A stretch of DNA of 64,000 bases from Paramyrothecium sp. XJ0827 (lineage: Eukaryota; Ascomycota; Sordariomycetes; Hypocreales; Stachybotryaceae). Below are positions 47,169-58,880 of the stretch, one piece after another (the first letter of the stretch is position 1; each line of letters begins with the position of its first letter). A model generated the notes under the pieces. It made no database searches and had not been told where the DNA came from. It worked only from the letters and a program-made list of their open reading frames with translations. A program made the translations under genes and the position numbers. The stretch spans positions 124,001 to 188,000 of the forward strand of contig JAJFPB010000002.1 in assembly GCA_020881915.1 (NCBI GenBank). Reading direction: 5' to 3'.

Positions 47169-47993
47169 TCACAGCAGTACATAGCCCAACGGTCCGGCTA
47201 CCCCTGCCAAACATACCACAGACCCAGTCACCAACCGTCGAGCAGCGCTCTCCTTGTTCTCATCGCCTGGTGCGCAGCTGTTTGTTGGTGCAGATGCCTC
47301 GCATTCTTGCGACTTCAAGGCAGCAGCTATGCTTGAAGCAGCTGCAGAATTGATTCTCAGCCGACAGGGATCGGGAGCTTGAGTCGGAGATGTTACCACT
47401 GCGCAAATGTCACCAACCGACCTATCCATCTCTGGAGGGACCTCTAGAGTATGAGTGATGTTGATGGCGATTCCATCATCTTTGGAACAGTTCCCATTCT
47501 CCGTGGCAGCCACAAGATCCACCGCTTGTGCGGAGCTCTTGGTAATAAAAAAAACGCCTGAACTTGAGTAGTTGGTTATGAGTTTATGCCCCCCAGAGAA
47601 CGTCAATGAGTCTTCCGTGCATCTGGTCCATGCCACCTGCCATGTCAGCTTCCAGCTACCCTCTTCTTCAAACCCAGTGAAGCCACGGTATGCATAATAC
47701 GGCTCGTTGCTGGCAATGTTCGCCCAGTTCACCCCGTATTCGGCGTTCACGGGGTAATCACTCAGATTATCCCGTCTCCATATTGTGACTGAAATTGATG
47801 GGTAGACCAACGACCCAAGATGAGGATTCTGAAAAGCAAAAATGATGGGCAAAAATGGCGTTGGGGCGTACGTGTTATTACGGGGGAAAACCAGGTCCAT
47901 TTCCAAGGTGCCGGTAGTCTCACTCACAGCGGCATTGGTGGCCAGCCATTTGCCAGCCATCAAAAGCCAGGCTATGCCGATGATGCTGCGCAT
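47169..47993 (-). CDS. Secreted, possibly GPI-anchored protein (DUF7136-like)
   Basis: Single exon, 274 residues. Signal peptide at residues 1-21 (MRSIIGIAWLLMAGKWLATNA). The body, starting TGTLEMDLVFPRNNTYAPTPFLPIIFAFQNPHLGSLVYPSISVTIWRR, with several N-glycosylation sites, looks like the DUF7136 family of fungal secreted proteins. The C-terminus, RLVTGSVVCLAGVAGPLGYVLL, is hydrophobic and may be a GPI signal. Two Cys-containing segments near the end (CAVV, CRL, CEAS, CAPG) may form disulfides. The function of the family is unknown to me. Confidence 0.7.
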   Translation of the reverse strand: MRSIIGIAWLLMAGKWLATNAAVSETTGTLEMDLVFPRNNTYAPTPFLPIIFAFQNPHLGSLVYPSISVTIWRRDNLSDYPVNAEYGVNWANIASNEPYYAYRGFTGFEEEGSWKLTWQVAWTRCTEDSLTFSGGHKLITNYSSSGVFFITKSSAQAVDLVAATENGNCSKDDGIAINITHTLEVPPEMDRSVGDICAVVTSPTQAPDPCRLRINSAAASSIAAALKSQECEASAPTNSCAPGDENKESAARRLVTGSVVCLAGVAGPLGYVLL

Positions 47994-48727
47994 AGTACTC
48001 TTAGCGAGAGAAGGAAGGTTTCCGAAGATGCGCGCAACAGTCGTTATCGCAGGTTATGGTAAAAAAGAATCCTGGGATGATCTTGAAGATAAAGGGATGC
48101 TGAGGATATGCTCAGCCCCTTAACACTGTCCTAATACATGCTGTTGGTGGTGGGGGCTAAGTTAAAGCAAGGATTATCTTGGCCATGATATAAGACGTGT
48201 GCGCTTATTGGTGTTAGCCAGCCTTGCTATGAATAACCAGGCTTAGCTTAATTAATAGTTTTCTTTAAGGCACATAGAATAATAGCTTTTAATCTCTTAT
48301 AAGAGATTAAATTATTATTAACTAATATAGTACTAATTTCTAATTTATTTAAATCTACTAAGATATTAATTAAAATAATCTATGCTTAGATAATTTAAAA
48401 AAAAAAAAAATAGTTTTATAACTAAGAAATCAGATTTAGAATTTAAAATCTTTAATTGTAATATTTGTAGAAAAAAATTAAAAATTCGTTTCTTTTATTA
48501 AACTAAATAATTATTGTATATTTCTTAACTTACATATTCCTGAAAATATGAAGAATTTTCTTTTTAATAAATAAATTCTTATATTAAACTATAGATCTTA
48601 ATAAACTTTCTTACATTAATTATAAAGATCATGCCAGTGCTTGTAATACAATTACGGAGGTAAGCACTGTGACGGTGGTAGGGATAAGCACGAAGGTAAC
48701 CACAAATACATTCACTCATCGGGCGTC
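47994..48727. other. Strongly AT-rich intergenic patch
   Basis: From about 48.24 to 48.64 kb the sequence is almost only A and T, with long runs. No gene or inverted repeat is clear. It may be a RIP-mutated scrap of a repeat. Confidence 0.4.
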
Positions 48728-49139
48728 TTAGAGACCCCTGTCAAATAGGGTAGCAATCGCGTTCTCGGCCTTTGGGGATGCGGGCGCGCTCATCTCTTGC
48801 AATGCAGAGTGTCCTTCTAACAGCGTGGATACCTTGGGAAACTCGTGTCCTCCGCCATGAATGAGGACGCGACATTGGTTGATCGCAGATCCACACCAAC
48901 TCCTGTACTCCTGTTGGTTCGATGCGATCCTCCGACCCCGAAATGTGCACGGTTGGCAGACCAATCTTGATTACACAATTCTCTTGGCTAAAGTCCAGAC
49001 CTAACACCTTGGCTGCCTCAGCCATCCTTCCAGCCGTGGAGATGAATATGGCGCACTTGGATAGCACTGCCTCCTGGCGGCTGAGTATGTACATGGCAAG
49101 CAGCAAAGCACCTGCTGAGAACCCCCAAAATGGCGTCAA
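48728..49139 (-). pseudogene. FSH1-type serine hydrolase relic
   Basis: Reads GFSAGALLLAMYILSRQEAVLSKCAIFISTAGR (nucleophile elbow G-F-S-x-G) and KIGLPTVHISGSEDRI (acid region). After a frame change near 48.88 kb it continues with CRVLIHGGGHEFPK (catalytic His). All three catalytic elements of an alpha/beta hydrolase can be seen, but in two frames, and the N-terminal strands are missing. Probably a frameshifted fragment; a single sequencing indel could also explain the shift. Confidence 0.55.
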
Positions 49140-49508
49140 ATGGCCCTTCGGCCTGGAGCTACGAAACCCCTTGTCTTATCCGTGCGCGTGCTCCCTTGGT
49201 CTCAGAAAAACAGCTGTGATTGGATTGTTGCTGAAAGAAGCAAGCTTACATTAGAAATCATTTTCGCTCACTCAATCTTGGGGTTCCTTCTTCACCCAAC
49301 GTCTCCCAACCCCGCGATAGTCCCACAAGTCGTATCATTTCGCGTGTGAACAGATTTCAAGCACTCCGTCGAGGTTACAAGTCACTCTTAGGGCTCCCCT
49401 CACACGTCAACCAGCTTTCGCATCTCCTGAACTTCCGGCTCGAGCGCGTGTCATCGCCTTGTCACCACTTTCTTGTCTCTCTGCTTGAGGTTGCTTACGT
49501 CGCCCATC

Positions 49509-51501
49509 ATGCCGCTTTACAAGAGTCTTCCCGCTGAGATCAATGCTGTTGACGTCATTATCGTCGGAGGTGAGTGTGGCGTGAGTGAGAGCGCCATCAT
49601 CCCGAACAGAGATCTCACTGTTTGCAGGCGGAACGGCTGGGTGCATTGTCGCTTCAAGGCTTTCTGACGCCGATCCATCAATGTCTATCCTGATGATCGA
49701 GGCCGGGCCTAATAATTATCAAGAGCTGACCATTGTGTCTCCATTCTTGTTCTTCCTCAACCTTATACCCGGAAGCAAGACGGTGTCCTTTCATACGAGC
49801 TCCAAGTCTAGCCTCCTCGCTGACAGACAAGTCACGATCCCCGCAGCTCGCGTCCTAGGCGGTGGTTCATCAATCAATATGCTCATATATAGTCGCGCTC
49901 AGCAATCTGACTTTGACTCCTGGGAAATTCCCGGCTGGTCGACCAATGAGCTTATTCCTTACATGAAAAAGGTGAATACAGAAGCTCTGCACTGCGCAAC
50001 TAGTGCGCCGGAATGTCTGCTGACTCCAATTAGGTGGAAACCTTTCATGATAACGACCCAAAAGGTGTGCACGGCACCGACGGTCCAATTAACGTCTCAG
50101 AGGGCACCATGTCGGTTACCAGATGCCAGGACACCTTCATCAAGGCGGCCGCAAGCCAAGGGTTTGAAGAAACTGCGGACACGGCCAACCTGGAGTCCGC
50201 CAACGCAGTCGGCCGGGCCAAGCGTTTCATCTCGGCGGACGGCATACGCCAGGATACAGCCCACAAATACCTTCACCCAAGGCTTCAAGGTGGAGAGCGC
50301 CCCAAGCTGCATGTCCTCGTTGAGACTCGAGTCATCCGCGTCCTCCTAGACGGCGAAAAAGCCTCTGGTGTGATATTTCAGTCAGCAGAGGGCGCAGAAG
50401 CAGAACCTCGCACTGTCAAGGCTAACAAGATGGTGGTCCTCTCCGCCGGGGCCTGTGGCACGCCTCCCGTTCTGGAGAGATCTGGAATTGGAAGCGAGAA
50501 GATCCTGAAACGCGCTCATGTTCCCCTGATTGTTGATCTACCAGGCGTTGGTAACGGGTACCAGGATCACAACACCATGACGTACATTTACAGATCCGAC
50601 CTCACTCCCGATGAGACGCTCGACGGCATCATTACCGGCACCTTTGACATCCCGTCCATGCTTCAGACCAGTGACAATCGAGTTGGCTGGAACTGTGTTG
50701 ACGGCAACGGCAAGATCCGACCCAACAATGTGGATGTTGCAAGTTTAGGGCCTGGTTTCCAGAGACTGTGGGATCGAGAATACAAAGACGAGCCTGACCG
50801 ACCCTTGACTTTTATGACACTGGCCATGGGGTATGTCGACTGTTAACCCCGGAGCAGCCCCCCTCCTTTGGAGAACTGACCGTAGAGATCTGACTCAAAC
50901 TTGCAGTGGCGCCGAGCCCGTGGGAGAACCCGGCCAATTCTTCAGCTTACTTACCTTCACGGCATACCCATCTTCACGAGGTCATCTACACATTTCAGGA
51001 CCAGGCCTAGACGACCCCTTGGACTTCGATCCAAAGTTGCTCTCCGACCAAGATGGCACTGATATTTTAACTTTGAGATGGGCTTATAAAAAGCAACGGG
51101 AGATTGCGCGACGAATGAATGTCTTTAGAGGCGAGGTCGCAAGGAAGCAGCCGCAGTTCTCGGCGGAGTCTAAGGCCAGGGTCATCGAGCATCAGTCCTC
51201 ACCTCCCAGCGATAATATCGCGGACATAGAGTACTCCGTCGAAGATGACGCAGCTATTGATCAACACATCCGTGAGAATACCCATCCTACGTGGCACTCG
51301 CTGGGCACTTGCAAGATGGCCTCCCGGGCTGACGGAGGAGTCGTTGATGAGCGTCTTAACGTGTATGGCGTCATCGGATTGAAGATTGCCGACCTGAGCA
51401 TCTGTTCGAAGAACGTTGCCGCTCATACGAACGCAACAGCAATGATGGTGGGCGAAAAGGCGGCTGACATTATTATTCAAGACCTAAATCTCAGTGTCTA
51501 G
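49509..51501 (+). CDS. GMC-family FAD oxidoreductase (alcohol oxidase-like)
   Basis: Oxidises an alcohol or similar substrate using FAD. Four exons, 49509-49569, 49628-49971, 50034-50830 and 50907-51501, give 598 residues. The Rossmann GGGTAG (VIIVGGGTAGCIVASRL) is completed across the first splice. The GMC signature RVLGGGSSINMLIYSRA, the second signature region LSAGACGTPPVLERSGIG and the C-terminal active site are present: HPTWHSLGTCKM with the catalytic His, then NVAAHTNATAMMVGEKAADII. No signal peptide is visible, so an intracellular or peroxisome-like location is more likely than secretion. No evident link to its neighbours. Confidence 0.92.
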
Positions 51502-51649
51502 ACATTATTTGCTAGTAACTACTAGGTGTAAGAGGCGGTGCACCGATACCTTGAATGATAGCATTGCTATATTTCCTTCTAAACCTAGTACTTAATATCT
51601 AACTAAACTATACAAGTGTCATATTCTTTTCTCCTATCTTGAAATAAGC

Positions 51650-54600
51650 TTAGACCTTATAATAAGTAACACCAGATAGGCTGCTGAATGCGTCCTCAAA
51701 AACCACGGTCCTCTTCTTACTTCCAGGTCGGACACAGACGTCGTTTGCCTTTCTGATCTGGTCGATGCGGCCGCCAGTGCCCGACAGCTTGGCCAAGTCG
51801 TCCGGGTTCATGGCGCGCCTCAGATCTGCCGCCCTGCTTACCTTGGCTATGTCGAACAGGGCAAAGGGCTCGAGGATGAGGCCAAAGATGGCCAGTGGCA
51901 CGTTGGCCGGGTCATCTGAATCAACAATATCATGGATGCCGAGTGCCACGTTGCCCGCCAACCCCGCGAGCGCAATGATCCTTCCAATATTAGCCAAGGC
52001 GGCAACGCTACCAACAACTTGGCCAACGACGGGCACAAAGAAGAAGATGGCGGTTAGGAAGGCTAGTAGGATATTCTTGCGTTTCTCCGCATCCCACTTA
52101 TCCACTAGATCATCGATCTTCTGCATATTATCGACGGCATCAGCAACCATAGAGATAGGCAACCCTAGCGCGTCCACTAGGTCGTATGTATCCCCAACGT
52201 AGATGCCTGCCCTGAGATTCTCGATGACGTCGTCGAGCTGTGGAGGGAGCACGTCGACCTTCTCACGGGCACCCTGAACGATTTCTTTCGGGTTGAGGAC
52301 ATCGCTCTTGTCGAAGCCCTGCGCCACGGGAAAGTTATGGTCATAGTTGTGCTTGCGGCACTCGTCGTCGTCTTCAGACGGCGTGCACTCAAAGCGATTC
52401 AAACTCTTCCAGACAACGTCCTCCTGCTTGATACCTGTTTCCTCGTACAGATCCGCCCAGAAGGCGTTCTCCTTGCCGTCGCGAAAGCTCCACGTCACGG
52501 CTGCGCTGGCGTAGTGCCCGTACTCCTTCCAAGAATCAAATTCGGATCGTTCCGAGAAGTCGGGCGGGCAGGCCATATCTTTTTCGACATATCTATACTC
52601 GACGCCGCCGCACTGGACCTCGGGATTGTTGCACACTGTATCCCAGCAGTCCCATTTTTCGTCACAGTAGCGGCACTGTTTGTCTGGGTCGTCCGAGTTG
52701 GCAAAGGCATAGCAAGCGTCGCAACAAGTATAGCGCTCCCAGACCTTGCACTTGAAATAGTCATTGCCCTTGGTAAACATGAAGTTCTCGATCTGCGACT
52801 GGCCGCTCTCAGCGACGGCGCTAGCGTATGTGCCGAATTTCTTATCGTATCCATCCCGTAATAGTTTATCGTAGTTCGACAGCGCGTCATTGAGCATCTT
52901 GCGGAGGGACTGCAGGATGTAGAGGTTGCGGCAACTTTGATCTGTGTCACTGGGGATCTTGTCAAGCACATCATGAGTTCCCGTGCAGTTGACTAGATCC
53001 TGGTCTCCTCCTAGGTCATCATTGACGATGCCGTCTGCGCCACCCCATTCGTCATTTGTAAAGGATTGGAGGTCGACCGCCCAGTCAATTGTTCCAGCAA
53101 AGTTAATGCCTTGCCATTTGCCGCGACGCCTGTTCTTTGTGATGTGAGTCATGTAAGCCACCCATTCCGTGCCTGTCAACTTCTGATTAGCAATTGCTCC
53201 TCGAGCCATGCGGGAGAAGAAAGAGAGTGCCTACCATCATAGACCATCATATCCGAGTCGGAATCTGCGTCGTACCACGACTTCACCCCAGCTTTGCTCT
53301 TGATTATTCTATCAATTTCGGCATTGGAGATGTAGCCGCCTTCGTTGGTACACATTCCCTTTGCAGCAGGGGAGTTGTCTCGGGTGCCTAGATATCTGCA
53401 CATCGGACCTGTGCAGCCCGACTGGGCCATCTTGAAGCTGCGCCCATAGCTTGATTCTCCCACAAAGATCTTGTAAGTGGGCACACCAGCCTTGGTAACT
53501 AGAATGATTTTGATTAGAATTCTGTGTAAACACCCATGGGCGGCACTGTAGTCAACTTACTCATAGATAGTGAAGTCATTGTCTGGGTAAGGTTGACTGC
53601 TCATGCTATTAGCACTATTCGAGGCAGGCCTGAAAAAGCCAGGGATCTCCCGTATTGGTGAAAGAAATGTGTGCATACCATGACTCCTCAAACAGTTGCC
53701 CTCAGTACAGCCTTCCATGGACCATTTGCTGCCCGCATCCCATTGACCTAGGTTTAAAGTCAGCAATCTGACTCTGTTGTATGTGTTAAGAGAACGGGCC
53801 TACCATGCAAATCGTATGTCATGTAAACAATGTAGTCCAATTCTTTGGCCATCTCCTTGATAGGAAACTGCTTGAGATACCAGAATGACGCGGGAGCAGC
53901 AATGGAAAGCGTCTTGCCGTTGTTTCCTCGGTCCAAAGCACTTCGCATCCTCTTCAAGAAGGCAAGATAGTTGGGACCGTCGCTTGGAAGACCTGCAGGA
54001 GTTCCTGGAATATCTGGGGCCTGCCAGACGTTATTAGCCTTCAAGAGTCTAGTGGGATGATCGTCATTCTTTTCTTACCCCTGGGTACTCCCAGTCGAAA
54101 TCTACACCATCGAGACCCTCTCTTGAGAGGAATGCTGCGACACTTGAGGCAAACTTGGCGGCATTGGCAGGGTTCACAGCCTGACGTAGAATATCGTAGG
54201 TAGCAGGCTCAGTTGAAAAGGCCCAGCCGCCGAAGGAGATGATCCTCTGAACATTTCTGAGAGCCTTGAAGTCCTTCCACTGGTTGTACTTATCGACAAC
54301 CTTTACCGACCAGTCGGCCGTGTTGATCTCGACAAAGGCCCAGTGGATGTGTGTATACGAGCCGTCCGTATTAGCATTGGTGGCGCGGAGGTGCAGGCAT
54401 TTGCGATTGAAGTTCCAGCTTTCATAGTAGCCAATACGTCCAAATGACCATGGTGCCGAATCCGAGTTAACAATTTCCATGCCACAGCTCGAGACACAGC
54501 CGTTCACGCCCTTGGGCGCTGTGCCCGGGTTGTCAAACTGGCCGCGACCCTCGACGCAGAACTCGCCACTGATGCCGCACTGACCCCAAATATTGCAGCA

Positions 54601-55998
54601 AGCATTGAGCGGGCATGGGTTAATATCCTCGATCTTCGTCCCGTTGGTTGGCCGCACAGAGCCCTTAACTAGCGGCCCGCAAACAGCGTTTTCAGCAGGG
54701 GCTGGCAGAGGCGGGTCGCCCTTACTGAGACAAATATTAACGCCCGCAAAGAAGAGCTGCGGATCGCAACCGTTCCAACCCCAGGTGGTGCCGGCGTTCC
54801 AGTCTTGGATATCCTTCTCGGTGATATCGTATAGTGCCGCAAGTCCAGAGCAGGTGTCGCCTTTTTGTGTTGTGTAGGCAGCGCATGCACCATCCGCACC
54901 GGGTTTGGGCTTTATGTCTGGAAGAGTGCCGGTGGTGCAGCAGACCCTTTGTTTCGCCCTGAGGTTACCGCAAAGGCCTGGTTTCGTGTTGTATTTTTCG
55001 AAGTTGGCGCCGGAGATGCCGCAGCGCTGAGCAAGACTGCCACAGCCGTCACCTTCGACCACCTCGATGTATCGACAGTCTGCACGAGCTTCAAGATTGG
55101 CCCTCTTATCAGAGCTCGTCGAATTAGACTTGACTGGCTCGAAAGCGGCCTTCCACAAAGGGACCTCTTTGAGTTTCTCCACGGAGGCGGTTTTGTCAAA
55201 GCTGTCAACACATTTCGCCTTGCTCCAAGACATGACAGCTTGCTGAACAGCTGCAAGATCACCTTGAGTATCGAGGGCAACACCAATAATCTCGTTACTG
55301 TTGAGTCCCTCACCACAAATCTGAGACAGTAGAGTGGTCGAAGCTCCTTTGGATTTGGTATCCTCAGTAAGAGCATGAAGAAGTGACGCTGCGCTGCGCT
55401 GTCCCCAGTACGCGCCAACATATATGCCTGCGACAGTGCCATTTGCATAACCGAAAAGATGAGCGGAACTGCAGCCAGACTCCTTCTCAACGTTAATGGC
55501 AAGATCTTCTAATAGAGAGACGGTGTCATCAGCAGCGTCTTCTGCCAAGGCTCCGCGAGCTACATCTAGTGTAGTCGAAGTCTCTTTCGTGGAAACTGAA
55601 GAGCACCAATCCAATTCATTGCTGTTGAGGCGTCGCTTATCGTTTGAAGCTTTGATGGCATTCTTCTTTGAGTCGGTGTTTGGCTTGTCCGCCAGGCAAG
55701 CCGCTAGTCTCAGAGTATTGCCGGGTCGAACTGGATTGTAGAGGGAAAAGTCCAGCAAGAGCGGCTTCTGGCAGGATGCCAACTCTGCAATCGAGCCGTA
55801 GATGTTCCAGCTTTCTGGGCCATCATCTCCACAAGCTCTTGGGCACCGCTCAAGCTGCGACCAATAGGTGCCAGGCTCATCTATAGGGACACTGTCGCCT
55901 AAGGCGAGGACAGGCTCGCCTTCCACATCGACGCCGGCCTGGGTGAGGCGGGCTAGGCCGAGCCACCAGGCGACCGCGAGTGGCCTGGTGAGCTTCAT
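51650..55998 (-). CDS. Large GH18 chitinase, subgroup C (killer-toxin-like), with LysM and hevein domains
   Basis: Hydrolyses chitin outside the cell. Six exons, 55998-54079, 54020-53804, 53747-53679, 53596-53561, 53498-53235 and 53172-51650, give 1342 residues; every junction keeps frame. Order: a signal peptide (about 1-21); a cysteine-containing N-terminal module; a LysM pair (residues about 305-455, ADCRYIEVVEGDGCGSLAQRCGI and CAAYTTQKGDTCSGLAALYDI); a hevein-type chitin-recognition domain (NPCPLNACCNIWGQCGISGEFC); and GH18 with an intact D630-x2-D633-x-D635-x-E637 catalytic motif. A long C-terminal region follows with many cysteines and a hydrophobic segment (LLAFLTAIFFFVPVVGQVVGSVAALA). 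This is the layout of subgroup-C fungal chitinases related to yeast killer-toxin subunits. The very short exons 3 and 4 are supported by the restored family sequence. Confidence 0.92.
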
Positions 55999-57214
55999 CT
56001 TGATGGTAACAAGACGCTCGTTTTGGAGTGTACGCCTTTGCTAGGTAGGTAATGGCAGAGTGTGCAGGAAATAATGAAAGACGGGTGGAAAAGAAAGTTG
56101 ATGAAGAAAAGGATACTTGGCAAAGATATAGGAGGGGAGAAACAACTCAGTTTGAGTGTCGTTCGCACTTATCGATGGCACGAGAAGAGTGGCGAAACGT
56201 AAGTGTCCAAGCCTGGTGGTGATGTACTAAGAATCTTCGCACGATCACTATGTCGATGCGCTCTTCCACGTGCAATGGCCAGCTGGAGGAATAGACCTGT
56301 GGGTCGAGTAAATCTATGCAAGGCTTCACGAGCCCACCTTGAGGTCGGCCTCACAGTCCTGCAGGATTCCAATCCTTGTGCACGTAATAAGATTTAGCTC
56401 CCAACACTAAAGTGGCAGGGCTTGCCAGCCCAATTTGCCATCAAACTAGAAGTCCAATCGGTTCGGACCATTTGTAGCGTATTTGGTAAGTTCTGGAGGC
56501 AAATGTTATTTCGGGGCCATGATAGGACGCCGCTAGACTGACATAGGGCTATGCTCCGGTGTTGTAAGTGGGTTGCTTACACCAGGCCCTTGCATGACTG
56601 AAAGTGTGCCGGGATGCGTAGTGAAGTACATTTACTTCGAGGGACCTAGAACCCATGCAAACTTGGGAGCGTTTCCCCCCCCCCCCCCGAAAAAGCCCAG
56701 AGGATTTAGATGGGACAGAGGTGTGGTGGGCAAGGACAAATTCCCGGAACTCCGACTGCAAAGATAGATACTAGACCAGTCCATTAATTGCGGAACTTTT
56801 GAAATTATTGGTATCGCAGCGCGCAGGACCACTCAGCTGACTGCCTGTCCCAGCTTGGCGTTTGCAGGATCACGCAAGATGAAGCCTCGAACCGCGCACA
56901 TCGCCGAGAAAGGATCATGCATGGAGCTGCGGATAGGAGATTAGACATGGTTAACGTTGGGCGGAAAAACTTTCAAGGAAGGCCTGCTGCCTCGGCTGAG
57001 CAGATCCAATGAAGGATGTACCGTAGCAATGCGGACCCTGCCGATGCAAATCGGTTGAAATTGCAGGCTAGGTCCATCACAAAATGGGCCTTACATCCCG
57101 TTGATGCTTTGCCTCTGCGTCGCCTCTGAATATCTTTGAGACGGACTCACTGGTATCATCCAGCATCGCGGCTCGCAATTGAACATACTGCCGTGTACAC
57201 TCGCTTACAACAAG
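55999..57214. other. Chitinase promoter and intergenic region
   Basis: About 1.2 kb without a supportable gene. A run of C bases near 56676-56688 is a simple homopolymer. Confidence 0.4.
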
Positions 57215-58324
57215 ATGCGGCTGTCTTCCGTGCTCGCCCTCACCGCGTTGGCGCCCTTGGCCGAATGCTTCGGCGAACGAGGGGCCGCTGAACGGCAAGC
57301 CCCTGCCCCTTTTGCCTGCTTTGAGCACCGACGGTCCAGCTAACTATTCACCAACAGAGCCATGATAATTATTGGTTATCTCGTCGAAGAAGTCTGGGAG
57401 GATGGCGCCAACGCCGGCAACCGAAAAGTAGCCACAGGTTGTAGAGGCTCTCGGACAGGCTTCCGCGGCCAACAGAATCGGTGCGGCTTTGCAGAGCTCC
57501 TCGATCACTTGTGGGCGCAGAAGACTGACATAATACTGCGGGATGCGAACCAATTGGCCCTTCGTGACGCCAATGGTAACTATGTGACTGCATCTGACGA
57601 CCGACCCAATGCGCAAGCCGTTTTGAACTACTGGAATGCCCAGGATACGGCCTCGGTTCGAGGCGCGAGTACCAATGACCCAGTGTCCATTACGGCGGCT
57701 ATCAATGGGTTTCAGGAGGGAGGGCAGCAAGGTGTCAAGCCGCCAAACAGCTTCACTGGGAACATCAACTATGGCAATATTTTTGCCGGCGCGACTGGGT
57801 TCACTAATGCACTGGAGAACTTTGGCGCAAACCTCCAAGCCAGTAAGGCTGAGATCGCTCGCCTCAGGGCTCTTCCCGCGGGCGACCCTGGTAGGCTCAC
57901 GCAGGTGCAGGAGCAGCGCCTGCACAAGTTCAGCGTCCAACTCGACATTGCTGCCGTCTACGCCGGCAGCCTCCGTAAGATGGACGCGGCTGCCGCGAGG
58001 ATTCATGGAATGGGGCGGACGCAGTCCCTGAGAAGTTTCATGAAACCTCCCCTCCTCGACAGCGACTGGGACGTGCACAGGGTCGGTCCCCCCCCAATGA
58101 CAGACCACACCGGCAATGCGTTCAACTGGGGCACTTTCTCGTGGGAGGAGCCGGACATCAACAAAATAATCAGCAACGCCAGGGCTCGCAACGTGCCAAA
58201 TGCCCAAATCCGAACTGCCGTCCGTCAAATGCTGAGTGATTATACTCAACAGCCTGGCGTAAGGAATCACGCTGCGCCGCTGTCCGCTATGGCCACGACC
58301 CGCCAGGCACTAGGATGTCCCTAG
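57215..58324 (+). CDS. Secreted protein of unknown function
   Basis: Two exons, 57215-57294 and 57358-58324, give 348 residues. The first exon encodes a signal peptide (MRLSSVLALTALAPLAECF). The intron is unusual: GCAAGC donor, CTAAC branch point and CAACAG acceptor, that is, a GC-AG intron. It removes an in-frame TAA and joins both parts in one frame. The mature part is Asn/Ala/Gln-rich with a helical, charged C-terminal half (ASKAEIARLRALPAG, IRTAVRQMLSDYTQQPG). I do not recognise a domain. If the splice is wrong, the frame can start at 57362 without a signal peptide. It lies between the chitinase and the F-box/ankyrin gene. Confidence 0.55.
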
Positions 58325-58880
58325 TGGTCGGTCCTACCGCCTTTCACACAGCTTTTCTCATTCACTAGGTATATATTAATAAAGAACGCCTTGGGATAGT
58401 CTTGCAGGTCACTTAGTCTGCCCTGATATTATGCTTGATTTTTGCTGCATTGCAGGATGTATTGCCCATCTCTAGTCCTAATCACTCGCGACTACGACGT
58501 GCCTTGCACATTGAAATGCTTCTCTTCGTACCGTGCTTGGATTCCAGGATCAAAACGAGCCATTTGGTGCTGCTTGTGCCATGTCGCCCGCAAGTTCCTT
58601 AGGAAATTTGAAGGCAGTGTATCTTCTTCTAACATTGTGAATAAATGGTCAGATAAGCAGCAAAGACCTGCTCCAAGAATCACTGTGCTTCGCACATGAG
58701 CGGGCTGGTCTTCCAGCGCACTATATATTTGCTTACTAAGCATGAATCTCACGCCTTTCCGGGTAGGATTATTAGAGACGGATGCTTGTCTGGAGCTTGG
58801 CCAGGGCATCTCTCATCTCCTCTCATCTCAGTATACATCCCATCCAGCTTCGTACCCTATACACGCCATAAAGTTGAGGC

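Noticed and set aside
56676..56690. Poly-C run as a regulatory or phase-variable element
   Set aside because: Intergenic homopolymer with no gene frame across it; possibly a sequencing-prone tract.
57344..58270. 308-residue minus-strand frame opposite the secreted unknown protein
   Set aside because: It lacks a convincing start context and a recognisable domain; the plus strand has a signal peptide, splice signals and more protein-like composition.
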